Assembly (NCBI GenBank): GCA_964615765.1
Contig: CAZTQN010000012.1
Span: forward strand, 33,018-97,017
DNA from: CAZTQN01 sp964615765
GTDB taxonomy: Bacteria > Planctomycetota > Phycisphaerae > Phycisphaerales > UBA1924
Direction: 5' to 3'
DNA: 64,000 nucleotides
Shown here: positions 44,039 to 52,481 of the stretch, in pieces
How positions within the stretch are numbered: the stretch's first letter is position 1
Layout: every line of letters begins with the position of its first letter
The notes under the pieces: model-generated
Told to the model about the DNA's origin: nothing
Seen by the model: only the letters and a program-made list of their open reading frames with translations
Database searches by the model: none
Made by a program: the position numbers and the translations under genes

Positions 44039-46561
44039 TTACCCACACCCCGCGAACCACGCTTCCAGGAACGCGAACACGCTCTGGATGCCTGGGGGTG
44101 TCGTCGTGCCGTTGCCGGTGAAGTCGGCCCGCGGGTCGCCGGAGAACCAGGCGGTGAGGAATGCGAAGATGTCCTGCACGGTGAGGGCGCCGCTCTGGTC
44201 GAAGTCGGCGCGGCAGCAGGGTGTGCGCGGGTTGCCGGGGGCGTTGCAGGCGGCGGCGCTAACGACGAAGCGGCCGCCGAGCGCGGCGCACTGGGTGGCG
44301 GTCTGCTGGGCGCAGGTGGCGCCCAGGCAGCAGACGCCGGTGACGGGTGTGACGTTGTACACGGCGTCCTGCAGGGCGCGCCAGGCGAGTTCGCCGAAGC
44401 CTTCGTAGCCCTCGCGTGCGAGGTGAGCGACGTCGAGGTTGTTGTTGGCGTACCAGCCGCGCTGGTAGAAGTCGGCGACGCTGGAGACGCTCAGCCCGTC
44501 CATGACGACGATGTTGAACTCGGGATGATCGCGCTGGAGTTCGCGCCACCCGCGGACGAAGCGGCTGCGGAGCTTTGGCCCGGTAGTGGGCGAGGGGTGG
44601 TAAGGCCCGAGGACGAAGAGCAGGCGCTCGGTGGCGTAGCCCCGGCCGACCCATGCGTCGCGGATGCGGGTCATGAGCGTGAGCGTGTTGAGTTTTTGAC
44701 CTTCGAGGACGTTGGAGGCGAAGCCGCCGAGGGTGCCGTCGGGGCTGACGGCGGGCCGGAAGTCATTCACGTCGTTCCCGCCGAGCAGGACCATGACCAT
44801 CAGGCGCTCTTGCCCTGGGGTCTGATGGCGGACCATCTGGCGGAGGTTTTCGGCGAGCTGGGGGATGGTGGTGCGGTTGACGAGGGTGTCGGCGGCGAGC
44901 CGGGCCCCGTGCCCGCCGACGGCCCAGAGGTGGCTGACCGACCCGCCGACGGTCTGGTCGGGTGCGACCAGGCGCGAGTAGAGCAACGCGGCGGGGCCGA
45001 CGGCGGGGCGATCGTCGCCGGGGTCCGTGACTTGCAGCGAGTACGCCACGCCGGGCTCGCGCGGGCCGGCGGGGATGCGGAGGACGGCGTCGACCAGCGC
45101 GTCGCCGGTGTTCAGCCCGGCGGGGGAGCCGTCGCTGGAGAGGTCGCGCTCGGCGAGGACTGTGTAGGGCGGGGACTGGGTGCGCACGCCGACGGGGAGC
45201 ACGCCGCTAGCCCCGGCCCCCCCACCGTTGGCGACGGTGATGTGGGTGAGGTGCCAGTCGACGCTGTTGCGGAAGTCGATGGGGAACTGCGGGCTGTCCC
45301 AGCGGATGGAGCCCTGGAAGCCGGTGGTGGCGCCGATCTGCACGCCGGGGGCGATGACGTAGGGCTCGCTGCCGTAGCCCTGCCCGGTGGGGAGCATGCG
45401 GGCGGCGGCGAAGGGGGGCAGCGGGCCGCCGGTGCCCGGCGCGGGGAACGGGGGCGAGAAGCCGTTGACCTCGTTGGCGTAACCGCCGAAGGCGGCCCCG
45501 GAGATGACGGTGGATGCGTAGAGCGGCATGATGGCGCGGAGGCCCTGGGTCATGCCGACGATGTGCCCGGAGACGGTGCCGCCGCCGTAGCCGAAAAGCT
45601 GGTTGCTGTCGCCGAGGAGCGCGACATCGACGCGCCCGGTTGTGGACGCGTCGAACCAGTCGCGGGCGGCGGGGGCGTTGTAGATCTTGGCGCCGGTGAT
45701 CCCGTTACCCGTGAGCCAGAGAGCGCGGATCTGGGCGTCGCTGAGCGCGACGGCGTGCATCGAAACCTGCGCGACGACGGAGGCTTTGCGGGTGGTGATG
45801 CCGCTATCCATCGGGGCGGCGGCGGGGTCGTTGACGCCGGCGATCGCGATCGGGCGGTCGAACGGGGAGACGCGGCCGCTGCCGCCGGCGAACTCGGCGG
45901 TCTGGAGGCGCTGCGGCTCGCCATCGATGGAGACGCGGGCGATGCCGTCTTTGAAGGTGGCGGCGAGCATGTGCCATTCGCCGCTGGCAAAGTCGACGCT
46001 GGTGAGCGCGGAGGAGGTGAACCCGCCGCGGCCGCCGGCGAAGAAGACAGCGAAGGTGACCTGGAAGGCGTTGGCGAGGTAGGGAAACTGGTTGGCGCCG
46101 AGGAGGAGCTGGAACCCGCTGCCGTCGGTGTTCATGACGCCGGCGAGCGCGCCGCGGGTGGTGTCGAAGGCGCGGAACCAGGTGACGAACGTGACGCCGC
46201 CGGCGTTGTTGAAGGCTTGGCCAAGGGGTGCGCCGTCGACGAGGGCGTGCTGGGCGACGCCGTCGAAGATGATCCCGCCGCCGCCGACGGGCCCGGTGGC
46301 GGGCGGCGCGGGCTGGTATAGCGGCCCATCGAGCACCACGGGCAGGGGCCCGGCGAGACCGACGAGTTGACCGCCGGCGCTGGCGACACGGTCGAGCACC
46401 TGCCCGGCGGCGGTATCGCCGAGTGGGTAGTGCCGCACCGTCCGATAATCCGGCGAGTCGAGGAGGTCGGTATAGGGGTCGGCGAGGGCGGCGTTCGGGG
46501 CGAGCGCGGCGGCAGCAACCGCGGCGGCCGTGTACAGAATGACCGCCGCTTGCAAACGCAT
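44039..46561 (-). CDS. Exported LamG-like + SGNH hydrolase with GC-type dockerin
   Basis: 840 residues from the ATG at 46561 (GGAG eight bases upstream); signal peptide MRLQAAVILYTAAAVAAAAL ... AALAD. A LamG/concanavalin-like domain comes first (about 90-290: GIIFDGVAQHALVDG, GVTFVTWFRAFD, GEWHMLAATFKDGIARVSID). An SGNH hydrolase domain follows: VDVALLGDSNQLFGYGG (Ser), MVLLGGNDVND (Asn) and DVAHLAREGYEGFGE (Asp/His). One six-cysteine module and a dockerin (CRADFDQSGALTVQDIFAFL; DFTGNGTTTPPGIQSVFAFL) end the protein as AGCG, one residue beyond the Gly-Cys. It is probably an extracellular carbohydrate esterase with a binding domain, the second SGNH/dockerin protein of the window but remote from the main cluster. 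Confidence 0.87.
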   Translation of the reverse strand: MRLQAAVILYTAAAVAAAALAPNAALADPYTDLLDSPDYRTVRHYPLGDTAAGQVLDRVASAGGQLVGLAGPLPVVLDGPLYQPAPPATGPVGGGGIIFDGVAQHALVDGAPLGQAFNNAGGVTFVTWFRAFDTTRGALAGVMNTDGSGFQLLLGANQFPYLANAFQVTFAVFFAGGRGGFTSSALTSVDFASGEWHMLAATFKDGIARVSIDGEPQRLQTAEFAGGSGRVSPFDRPIAIAGVNDPAAAPMDSGITTRKASVVAQVSMHAVALSDAQIRALWLTGNGITGAKIYNAPAARDWFDASTTGRVDVALLGDSNQLFGYGGGTVSGHIVGMTQGLRAIMPLYASTVISGAAFGGYANEVNGFSPPFPAPGTGGPLPPFAAARMLPTGQGYGSEPYVIAPGVQIGATTGFQGSIRWDSPQFPIDFRNSVDWHLTHITVANGGGAGASGVLPVGVRTQSPPYTVLAERDLSSDGSPAGLNTGDALVDAVLRIPAGPREPGVAYSLQVTDPGDDRPAVGPAALLYSRLVAPDQTVGGSVSHLWAVGGHGARLAADTLVNRTTIPQLAENLRQMVRHQTPGQERLMVMVLLGGNDVNDFRPAVSPDGTLGGFASNVLEGQKLNTLTLMTRIRDAWVGRGYATERLLFVLGPYHPSPTTGPKLRSRFVRGWRELQRDHPEFNIVVMDGLSVSSVADFYQRGWYANNNLDVAHLAREGYEGFGELAWRALQDAVYNVTPVTGVCCLGATCAQQTATQCAALGGRFVVSAAACNAPGNPRTPCCRADFDQSGALTVQDIFAFLTAWFSGDPRADFTGNGTTTPPGIQSVFAFLEAWFAGCG

Positions 46562-46734
46562 GGACCGGGCTCCGGAGAGAGTCCCTCTATTCGGGCAAGC
46601 GGGAGCCGAGTTGCGGGAAAACCGCGGGAAGCGGTGAGATCCCGCGTGCGGGCGGGCCGCATGAACGGACGCGGCGCTGCCACCGGACGGGTGAGCGCCG
46701 ACGCGGACGATGGCGGCCGTTGCGGGGCAAGGAC

Positions 46735-48147
46735 TTACCGGGAGGCCGCCGGCGATTCGGTCATGGCGGCGGACTCCGGGCCGTACCACTCGTCCAGGAC
46801 CCCGGCCCAGTCGGCGTGGCTGGCGACGGCGATGAAGCGGCGGCGGACGTCTTCCCGCTGCGGGTGATGGGCCGCGAAGCGGATCGCGAACTTGCGCATC
46901 GTGCGGCTGGCCAGTTCTTCGCCCTGCACCGCGATCGCCAGGCGGAAGTGCTCTTCGAGCACGGCCCGCTGCTCGGCGACAGTCGGCTGCGTGGGCGCTC
47001 GGCCGGCCATCATCTCGCGGGCCTGGCGGAAGATCCACGGGTTGCCAATGCAGCCGCGGGCCACGCTCACGCCCGTGACACCCGTGTAGCCGATCATGCG
47101 GAAGATGTCTTCGACGGTCCAGACATCGCCGGAGCCGAAGACGATCTTGCCGGGGTGGCGTGCGATCAGGTCGCGCAGGAACGTCCAGCGCGAGGGGCCG
47201 ACGTATTTCTGTTGCACGGTGCGGGCGTGGACGGTCGTCCAGGCGTAGCCCATGGCGTAAGCAGCGTCGAAGATGCGTTCGAAGTTGGCGGCCATCTCGG
47301 GCGTGTCGTCGTAACTGCGCCGGAGTTTGACGGTGCAGGGGATGCGGGCGGGGACGGTTTCGCGGACGGCTTCGAGGAGGCGGATGGCGCCGGCGGGGTC
47401 GGTGAGCCAGTGCCCGCCGCGGGATTTGCTCTTGATCTTCTTGACGGGGCAGGCGAGGTTGACGTCGATGACCTCGAAGGTGAGGTGCTCGTGGGTGTGC
47501 GGCGTTGGAGGCCGGGACTGAGCCCGTTCAGGCGGGACGCCTGATCCACCGCCAGATGCACCACCTGATTCACCACCTGATTCCCCCGGAGCGTCTTCGT
47601 CTTCGCCGCAGGAGATCTGCTCGCCGCCCGGGTTGCGGAGGTGGGCGGCTTCGATCTCGCGGAGTTCGTCGGGAGAAAGGTGCTTGTAGGCCATGCGGCG
47701 GTAGAACTTGTCGCCACGGGCGCCCTGCTCGGCGGCCTTGAGGGCGGAGGCGGCCATCTCCTTGGGATCGGAGCCCATGATCTGGCAGGCGAGCGGGTGG
47801 TCTTCGGGCCCGCCGGGGATGTTGTCGTGGAGTTCGCCGAGGTCGGCCTTGACGAAGCCGCGTCCGCCGGCGATGAGCGTGCGGTCCAGCAGGGCTTCGG
47901 TGACGCAGAAGGGTGCGCCGTGGCGGCGGGCGATGATGCGCATCGCGGCGTCGCTGTAGCCGGCGAGCCCGGCCTGGAAGAACGGTGCGTCGAAGGCGGG
48001 AACGAGTTCTTGCACGCGCCCGGCAAGGCCGAGGCGATCACGCCAGGCTTCGCCCATACGCCGCGCGACCGCCGCCGGGTCGATATGCTCAACACCGGGC
48101 GCGATCGCCGGGCTCGGATCGGTCGCGTTGCTGCTGGCGCAGCCCAT
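46735..48147 (-). CDS. tRNA-dihydrouridine synthase (Dus) with internal insertion
   Basis: 470 residues from the ATG at 48147, longer than the usual ~330. It reduces uridines in tRNA using FMN. Motifs: APFFQAGLAGYSDAAMR at the start of the barrel, CQIMGSDPKEMA, IDVNLACPVKKIKSKSRGGH (catalytic Cys in the ACP segment), CTVKLRRSYDD, TVHARTVQQKYVGPSRW, VFGSGDVW and VARGCIGNPWIFR. Between CQIMG ... ALKAAEQGA and the NLACP strand lies an insertion of roughly 80 residues, part of it a Gly/Ser/Glu-rich linker (ESGGESGGASGGGSG). Divergent from the lipoprotein gene at 48189 with only about 40 bp between starts. Confidence 0.92.
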   Translation of the reverse strand: MGCASSNATDPSPAIAPGVEHIDPAAVARRMGEAWRDRLGLAGRVQELVPAFDAPFFQAGLAGYSDAAMRIIARRHGAPFCVTEALLDRTLIAGGRGFVKADLGELHDNIPGGPEDHPLACQIMGSDPKEMAASALKAAEQGARGDKFYRRMAYKHLSPDELREIEAAHLRNPGGEQISCGEDEDAPGESGGESGGASGGGSGVPPERAQSRPPTPHTHEHLTFEVIDVNLACPVKKIKSKSRGGHWLTDPAGAIRLLEAVRETVPARIPCTVKLRRSYDDTPEMAANFERIFDAAYAMGYAWTTVHARTVQQKYVGPSRWTFLRDLIARHPGKIVFGSGDVWTVEDIFRMIGYTGVTGVSVARGCIGNPWIFRQAREMMAGRAPTQPTVAEQRAVLEEHFRLAIAVQGEELASRTMRKFAIRFAAHHPQREDVRRRFIAVASHADWAGVLDEWYGPESAAMTESPAASR

Positions 48148-48188
48148 AGACCCGGATGGTAGGGAACCGCACGAAAGGACTCGCCCTG

Positions 48189-48716
48189 ATGGTTCGCCAA
48201 CACGCCCGCCCCGCCTTGACGGCCCGTCCTGCGCTGCTGACCGGTTCACTGCGGGCCGGTTCGCTGCGGGCCGGTTCACTGCGGACCAGATCACTGCGGG
48301 CCGCGTCCCTGGTGCTCGCGATCGCCTTGTGCGGGACGATGGCGGCGTGCCAGACTTCGGCCTCGCGGGCCGACGCGGACGCGCCGGTCTTCCCGGACGC
48401 GAAGGTACAGGAAGAAGTGCTGGACATCCAGGTGGTTCGCGACGGGACGCACATCACGCTCACCAACACGACGGCCCGCGCGTACGGGCGGTCGCGGCTG
48501 TGGCTCAACCGGTGGTTCAGCCGCGATATCGAGGCGCTGGACGTCGGGCAATCGCTCACGTTCCCGCTGTCGGAGTTCCGCGACCGGTTCGACGAGCCGT
48601 TCCGCGCGGGCGGTTTCTTCGCGACGCGCCGCCCGACGCGGCTGGTGCAGGCGCAGCTCGAGACCGCCGACAGCCTGCTGGGGCTGGTGGTGGTGGCGCG
48701 GGGAGAAGAGAACTAA
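48189..48716 (+). CDS. Putative lipoprotein with repeated signal-peptide n-region
   Basis: 175 residues from the ATG at 48189, preceded by AAAGGA nine bases upstream; an ATG at 48156 is possible but lies only eight bases from the dus start. The N-terminus contains a run of GSLRA-type pentapeptides from a 15-bp tandem repeat, followed by a hydrophobic stretch (SLVLAIALCGTMAAC) with a likely lipobox Cys. The mature part (~130 residues, including EVLDIQVVRDGTHITLTNTT) is predicted to be an envelope lipoprotein of beta-rich fold. No family was recognised. Confidence 0.72.
   Translation: MVRQHARPALTARPALLTGSLRAGSLRAGSLRTRSLRAASLVLAIALCGTMAACQTSASRADADAPVFPDAKVQEEVLDIQVVRDGTHITLTNTTARAYGRSRLWLNRWFSRDIEALDVGQSLTFPLSEFRDRFDEPFRAGGFFATRRPTRLVQAQLETADSLLGLVVVARGEEN
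48241..48300 (+). repeat. 15-bp tandem repeat inside signal peptide
   Basis: Four consecutive 15-bp units of the type CCGGTTCACTGCGGG (48241, 48256, 48271, 48286), the last divergent. They encode the positively charged GSLRA repeats in front of the lipoprotein hydrophobic core. Confidence 0.9.
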
Positions 48717-48751
48717 CTCGGCAGCGTTTACTCTCGCGGACACACTGAACC

Positions 48752-49603
48752 ATGCTCGCACGCACGCCCGCCCGCGTCATCGTTTTCGGCCCGCACCCGG
48801 ACGATCAGGAGATCGGCATGGGGGGGACGATCGCCAAACTGGCCGACCTTGGGCACGAGGTGCTGGTGGTGGACGTGACGGACGGCTCGCCCACGCCGCG
48901 GGGCGATCGGGCGACGCGCTTGCCCGAGGCGCAGGCGGCGCTGGCGGCGCTGCAGCCGGACGCGGCGGCGCTGGCTCGTTCGGCGGGACCGGCGCGGGCA
49001 ATCAAACGGATTCTGCTGGATCTGCCGAATCGGTCGGTGGAGCACACGCTGCGCACGCGGCATGTGTTTGCGGGGGCGATCCGGGCCCATCAGGCGAGCG
49101 TGGTGTTCACGCCCTGGCCGGAGGACGCGCATCCCGACCATCGCGCGGTGACGCGCGCCGTGGAGGACGCGCGGTTCGACGCGAAGCTGACGAAGGTGGA
49201 GATGCCGACGCCGGCGGGCTTCGAGCGGATCGGGCCGCCGATCTATCCGAAGTGGTTGTTCTACTACCACGTGTCGCACCTGCGGGCGACGATCACGCCG
49301 AACTTCGTGCTGGACATCAGCGGGTACGAGCAGAAGAAACTGGCGAGCATTCGCGCGTATCGGTCGCAGTTCGGCCCGTGGGACGAGCCGGGCCCGGGCT
49401 TCGCGGCGGGCGACCCGAAGCAAGCCGCGGCGGGTGGTCCGTCGCCTGATGCGCTGCGCGGGCGGCTGGTCACGCCGGACTTCCCGGCCCGCATGCTGGA
49501 GTTCTCGGCGTACATGGGCTCGCTGATCGGGACGGCGCACGGGGAGCCGTTCTTTACGAAAGAGCCGATCGGGCTGAGTGATCTGGCGGGGTTGGCGATG
49601 TGA
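48752..49603 (+). CDS. PIG-L family N-acetylglucosaminyl deacetylase-type hydrolase
   Basis: 283 residues. The zinc-binding motif PHPDDQEIGMGGTIAKL (H15-P-D-D18) and the later WPEDAHPDHRAV (HPDH) are those of PIG-L/LmbE deacetylases; FTPWPEDAHPDH is close to BshB-type enzymes of bacillithiol synthesis. These enzymes remove acetyl from GlcNAc-containing substrates. The C-terminal residues include YYHVSHLRATITPNFVLDIS, also typical of the family. The ATG lies 35 bases after the lipoprotein gene and may be co-transcribed with it. The substrate is not defined by sequence. Confidence 0.92.
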   Translation: MLARTPARVIVFGPHPDDQEIGMGGTIAKLADLGHEVLVVDVTDGSPTPRGDRATRLPEAQAALAALQPDAAALARSAGPARAIKRILLDLPNRSVEHTLRTRHVFAGAIRAHQASVVFTPWPEDAHPDHRAVTRAVEDARFDAKLTKVEMPTPAGFERIGPPIYPKWLFYYHVSHLRATITPNFVLDISGYEQKKLASIRAYRSQFGPWDEPGPGFAAGDPKQAAAGGPSPDALRGRLVTPDFPARMLEFSAYMGSLIGTAHGEPFFTKEPIGLSDLAGLAM

Positions 49604-49715
49604 GTGGTTTCGAGCGGTCGCGAATCTCACTCCGCACCGTGATCTTCGCGGCCGGTTGAACAAGCCCCCGGGAGCGCACGCTCACCGCCTCGGGCAGCGC
49701 CGTAAACTCTCCCGC

Positions 49716-51134
49716 GTGACCCCGACCGCGGAACTCATCCAGCCCGAGATCCAGGAGCTTGTCCGCGAAGGGGCGTACTCCGAGCTGCGGGCCGCGCTGC
49801 ACGGCGTGCCCCCGCCGGATGTCGCCGACATCATCCGTTCGCTCGAGCCGGACCAGGCGGCGGTGGTGTTCCGGTTTCTGCCGCGCGACGACGCGGGTGA
49901 GGTGTTCTCGTACTTCGAGCCGGACCAGCAGGAGCAGATCGTGCTCAAGCTGGGGGACGCCGCGCTCCGCGTTGTGGAGGGGATGGAGCCGGACGACCGG
50001 GCGCGCCTGCTCGACGAACTGCCGGAGACGGTGGCGCAGAAGATCATCGCGTCGCTCTCGCCCGAGCAGCGCAAGACCACGCAGGCGATCCTCGGGTATC
50101 CGCCCAAGTCCGTCGGGCGACTGATGACGCCGGACTACGTGCGGCTGAAGCCGGATTGGTCGGTCGCTGCGGCGCTCGATCACATCCGGCGGTACGGCAA
50201 GGACGCCGAGACGATCAACGTCGTGTACGTGATCGACGACCGCGGCGTGATGATCGACGACATCCGCCTGCGGCAGGTGTTCCTCGCGAGCCCGGACGTC
50301 ACGATCGACTCGCTGCTGAACCGCAACTTCGTCGCGCTCCGCGCCGATCAGCCGCAGGAAGAAGCCGTGCGCGCCATGGCCCGGTACGACCGGACGGTGC
50401 TGCCGGTGGTGGACTCGCGCGGCGTGCTGCTGGGCATCGTGACGGCCGACGACGTCGCCGACGTCGCGGAAGAGGAGGCAACTGAGGACATCCAGAAGCT
50501 CGGGGCCGTGCAGGCGCTGGAGCAGCCGTACATGACGGCGACGGTGCCGCAGCTCATCAAGAAGCGGGCCCCGTGGCTGGCGCTGCTGTTCATGTCGGAA
50601 CTGCTGACGACCTCGGCGCTGGCGTACTACGAGGACCAGATCGCGCGGGCCGCGGTGCTGGCGACGTTCATCCCGGCGATCATCTCCTCCGGCGGGAACT
50701 CGGGGTCGCAGGCGTCGACGCTGGTGATCCGCGCTATCGGGCTGCAGGAGATCACGCTGCACGACTGGTTCCGCGTGCTGCGCCGGGAGATTGCCTGCGG
50801 GCTGATCCTCGGGCTGATCGTCGGCACGCTGGGGTTCATCCGCATCAACATCTTCGGGTTCGCCGGCTTCTTCCGGAGCGGCAGCCCGGAGTCGATGCAC
50901 TTCACGATCCTCGCCGTCGCGATCGCGTCGACGCTGGTGTGCGTCGTGCTGTGGGGCTCGGTGATGGGGTCGATGCTGCCGTTCCTGCTCAAGCGGTGCA
51001 AGCTGGACCCGGCGGCGAGTTCGACACCGTTTGTTGCGACACTTGTCGACGTGACCGGCATCATCATCTATTTCAGCATCGCGATGCTGGTGCTGCGTAC
51101 GACCATCCTCTCTCCCGCCCTGCCCACGCCGTGA
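49716..51134 (+). CDS. mgtE: Magnesium transporter MgtE
   Basis: 472 residues from a GTG start at 49716, the usual MgtE size. Order of domains: N domain of helical repeats (FRFLPRDDAGEVFSYFEPDQ; DALRVVEGMEPDDRARLLDELP-like), two CBS domains (VGRLMTPDYV ... ; VALRADQPQEEAVRAMARYD), the connecting plug helix, and five transmembrane helices with the channel sequence PAIISSGGNSGSQASTLVIRA. MgtE is a Mg2+ channel gated by intracellular Mg2+ on the CBS and N domains. The stop codon overlaps the start of the next gene (GTGA). Confidence 0.95.
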   Translation: MTPTAELIQPEIQELVREGAYSELRAALHGVPPPDVADIIRSLEPDQAAVVFRFLPRDDAGEVFSYFEPDQQEQIVLKLGDAALRVVEGMEPDDRARLLDELPETVAQKIIASLSPEQRKTTQAILGYPPKSVGRLMTPDYVRLKPDWSVAAALDHIRRYGKDAETINVVYVIDDRGVMIDDIRLRQVFLASPDVTIDSLLNRNFVALRADQPQEEAVRAMARYDRTVLPVVDSRGVLLGIVTADDVADVAEEEATEDIQKLGAVQALEQPYMTATVPQLIKKRAPWLALLFMSELLTTSALAYYEDQIARAAVLATFIPAIISSGGNSGSQASTLVIRAIGLQEITLHDWFRVLRREIACGLILGLIVGTLGFIRINIFGFAGFFRSGSPESMHFTILAVAIASTLVCVVLWGSVMGSMLPFLLKRCKLDPAASSTPFVATLVDVTGIIIYFSIAMLVLRTTILSPALPTP

Positions 51135-51829
51135 CGAACCAACTGTCCAACCTCGCCCGCCCGGGTACCTCCACGCTCCGCGTGGGGTTCGGCGTGCGTC
51201 GCGCCGTGATCGTCGGCGTGTGCGTCGCGCTGCCGCTGGCGATCGGCGCGTGCGGCTCCTCGCCGGATCGCCCGCGCGACCCGGCGGTCGCGATCGAGCC
51301 CGACGCTGGCCGGGCTTCACCGAGCGGGCGCGAGGACGCAGGCCAACCCGGCCCGGGCGATCGAGCGGACCCGCGCACGCCGAGCGGCCAGGGGAGCGGC
51401 CCATCGGCAGAACCCGCCGAGTCTTCGGACGTAACGCTGCGCGTGCACCCGCTGACGCGCGTCGCGACCGACGCGCGGAACACGCCGGCGATCATCCTGC
51501 ACCTCGACGCGCGGGACGGGTACAACCAGGCCGCCCGCGTGCGCGGCGTGCTCACGGTGCAGCTCATCAACGTGCCCGACAGCCCGGGCGACGGCGAGCC
51601 GTCGCGGTCATGGACGATCGACCTGTCGGACCCGGCGCGGAACGCGGCGTTGTTCGACGACCTGATCACGCGGACGTACACCGTCCCGCTGGCCCGCCCG
51701 CCGGAGGCGCTGCTGCGCTGGGCCAAGGGCGACCTGCGCCTCAGCCCGCCGCCGACGCTCAAGCTGCGATACGTGCCCGCGGGCCCACGGGCCGGCGCGG
51801 TGACGATGTCGGCGGAGTTGACGAGGTAG
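51131..51829 (+). CDS. Putative lipoprotein overlapping mgtE
   Basis: 232 residues from the GTG at 51131, which overlaps the mgtE stop codon by four bases and indicates translational coupling. The signal peptide (RRAVIVGVCVALPLAIGAC) ends at a lipobox Cys followed by a Pro/Gly/Ser-rich linker (DRPRDPAVAIEPDAGRASPS). The C-terminal 120 residues are beta-rich: NTPAIILHLDARDGYNQAAR, GVLTVQLINVPD, RTYTVPLARPPEALLRW and LRYVPAGPRAG. It might be a periplasmic accessory protein; no family was recognised. Confidence 0.78.
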   Translation: MTNQLSNLARPGTSTLRVGFGVRRAVIVGVCVALPLAIGACGSSPDRPRDPAVAIEPDAGRASPSGREDAGQPGPGDRADPRTPSGQGSGPSAEPAESSDVTLRVHPLTRVATDARNTPAIILHLDARDGYNQAARVRGVLTVQLINVPDSPGDGEPSRSWTIDLSDPARNAALFDDLITRTYTVPLARPPEALLRWAKGDLRLSPPPTLKLRYVPAGPRAGAVTMSAELTR

Positions 51830-51840
51830 ATTGGGGAAGA

Positions 51841-51890
51841 GGCGAAGTGGCGAAGTGGCAGAGTGGCAGAGTGGCAGAGTGGCTAAGTGG
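51841..51890. repeat. Octamer repeat NNAGTGGC
   Basis: Six consecutive 8-bp units (GGCGAAGT, GGCAGAGT and variants) in the gap between the lipoprotein and rpiB. The same unit recurs at 55222-55285 (opposite orientation) and 59317-59378. Confidence 0.85.
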
Positions 51891-52019
51891 AAGAGTGCGG
51901 GCGCGGTGGGCGCTTGCACTCTCACCCCGCTTTGAGCCCATCGCGCCTTCGCGTTCAAACCCCCCGCCCCAACTCCGTGCCCTCTGCGCCCCCTCCGCGT
52001 CCTCTGTGGACGGCCTCCC

Positions 52020-52481
52020 TCAACCCATCTTGGTCGGATCCTCACCCGCCTCGATGGCGCCGATCTTCTTGACGCGGCGGTCGTGCCGCCCGCCTTGGAA
52101 CGGGGTCTGCAGGAACACGTCCACGATCTTCTCAATCAGGCGCTGGCCCAGCAGGTCCGCCGAGAGGCAGATGACGTTGGCGTCGTTGTGCGAGCGCGAC
52201 AGTTCGGCGGTCAGTTCGTCGTGCACGAGCGCGGCCCGCACGCCCTTGACCTTGTTGGCCGCGATCGACATGCCGATGCCCGAGCCGCACAGCAGGATGC
52301 CGCGCTCGACCTTCCCAACGGAGACGGCGGCCCCGACGAGATAGGCCGGGTCCGGGTAGTCGCACATCTCGCCGTTGAGTTGCCCGTAGAGCTCGACCTC
52401 GTGCCCCTGGCTCTTGAGGCGGTCGACAAGCTGCTTGGTCGCCATGACCCCGCGATGGTCTGCGCTCAGTCCGAGTTTCAT
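52020..52481 (-). CDS. rpiB: Ribose-5-phosphate isomerase B
   Basis: 153 residues. It interconverts ribose-5-phosphate and ribulose-5-phosphate in the pentose phosphate pathway. The signature is clear: N-terminal LGLSADHRG (D8-H9), active-site Cys65 in GILLCGSGIGMSIAANK, and H98 in SRSHNDANVICL. The ATG overlaps the stop codon of the phosphatase fusion gene by four bases (ATGA). The order Sua5-like / LMW phosphatase / rpiB parallels ywlC-ywlE-ywlF in Bacillus subtilis. Confidence 0.95.
   Translation of the reverse strand: MKLGLSADHRGVMATKQLVDRLKSQGHEVELYGQLNGEMCDYPDPAYLVGAAVSVGKVERGILLCGSGIGMSIAANKVKGVRAALVHDELTAELSRSHNDANVICLSADLLGQRLIEKIVDVFLQTPFQGGRHDRRVKKIGAIEAGEDPTKMG

Noticed and set aside
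48241..48300. Possible CRISPR or intergenic repeat
   Set aside because: 15-bp units keep the reading frame and lie in the signal peptide of a lipoprotein gene.
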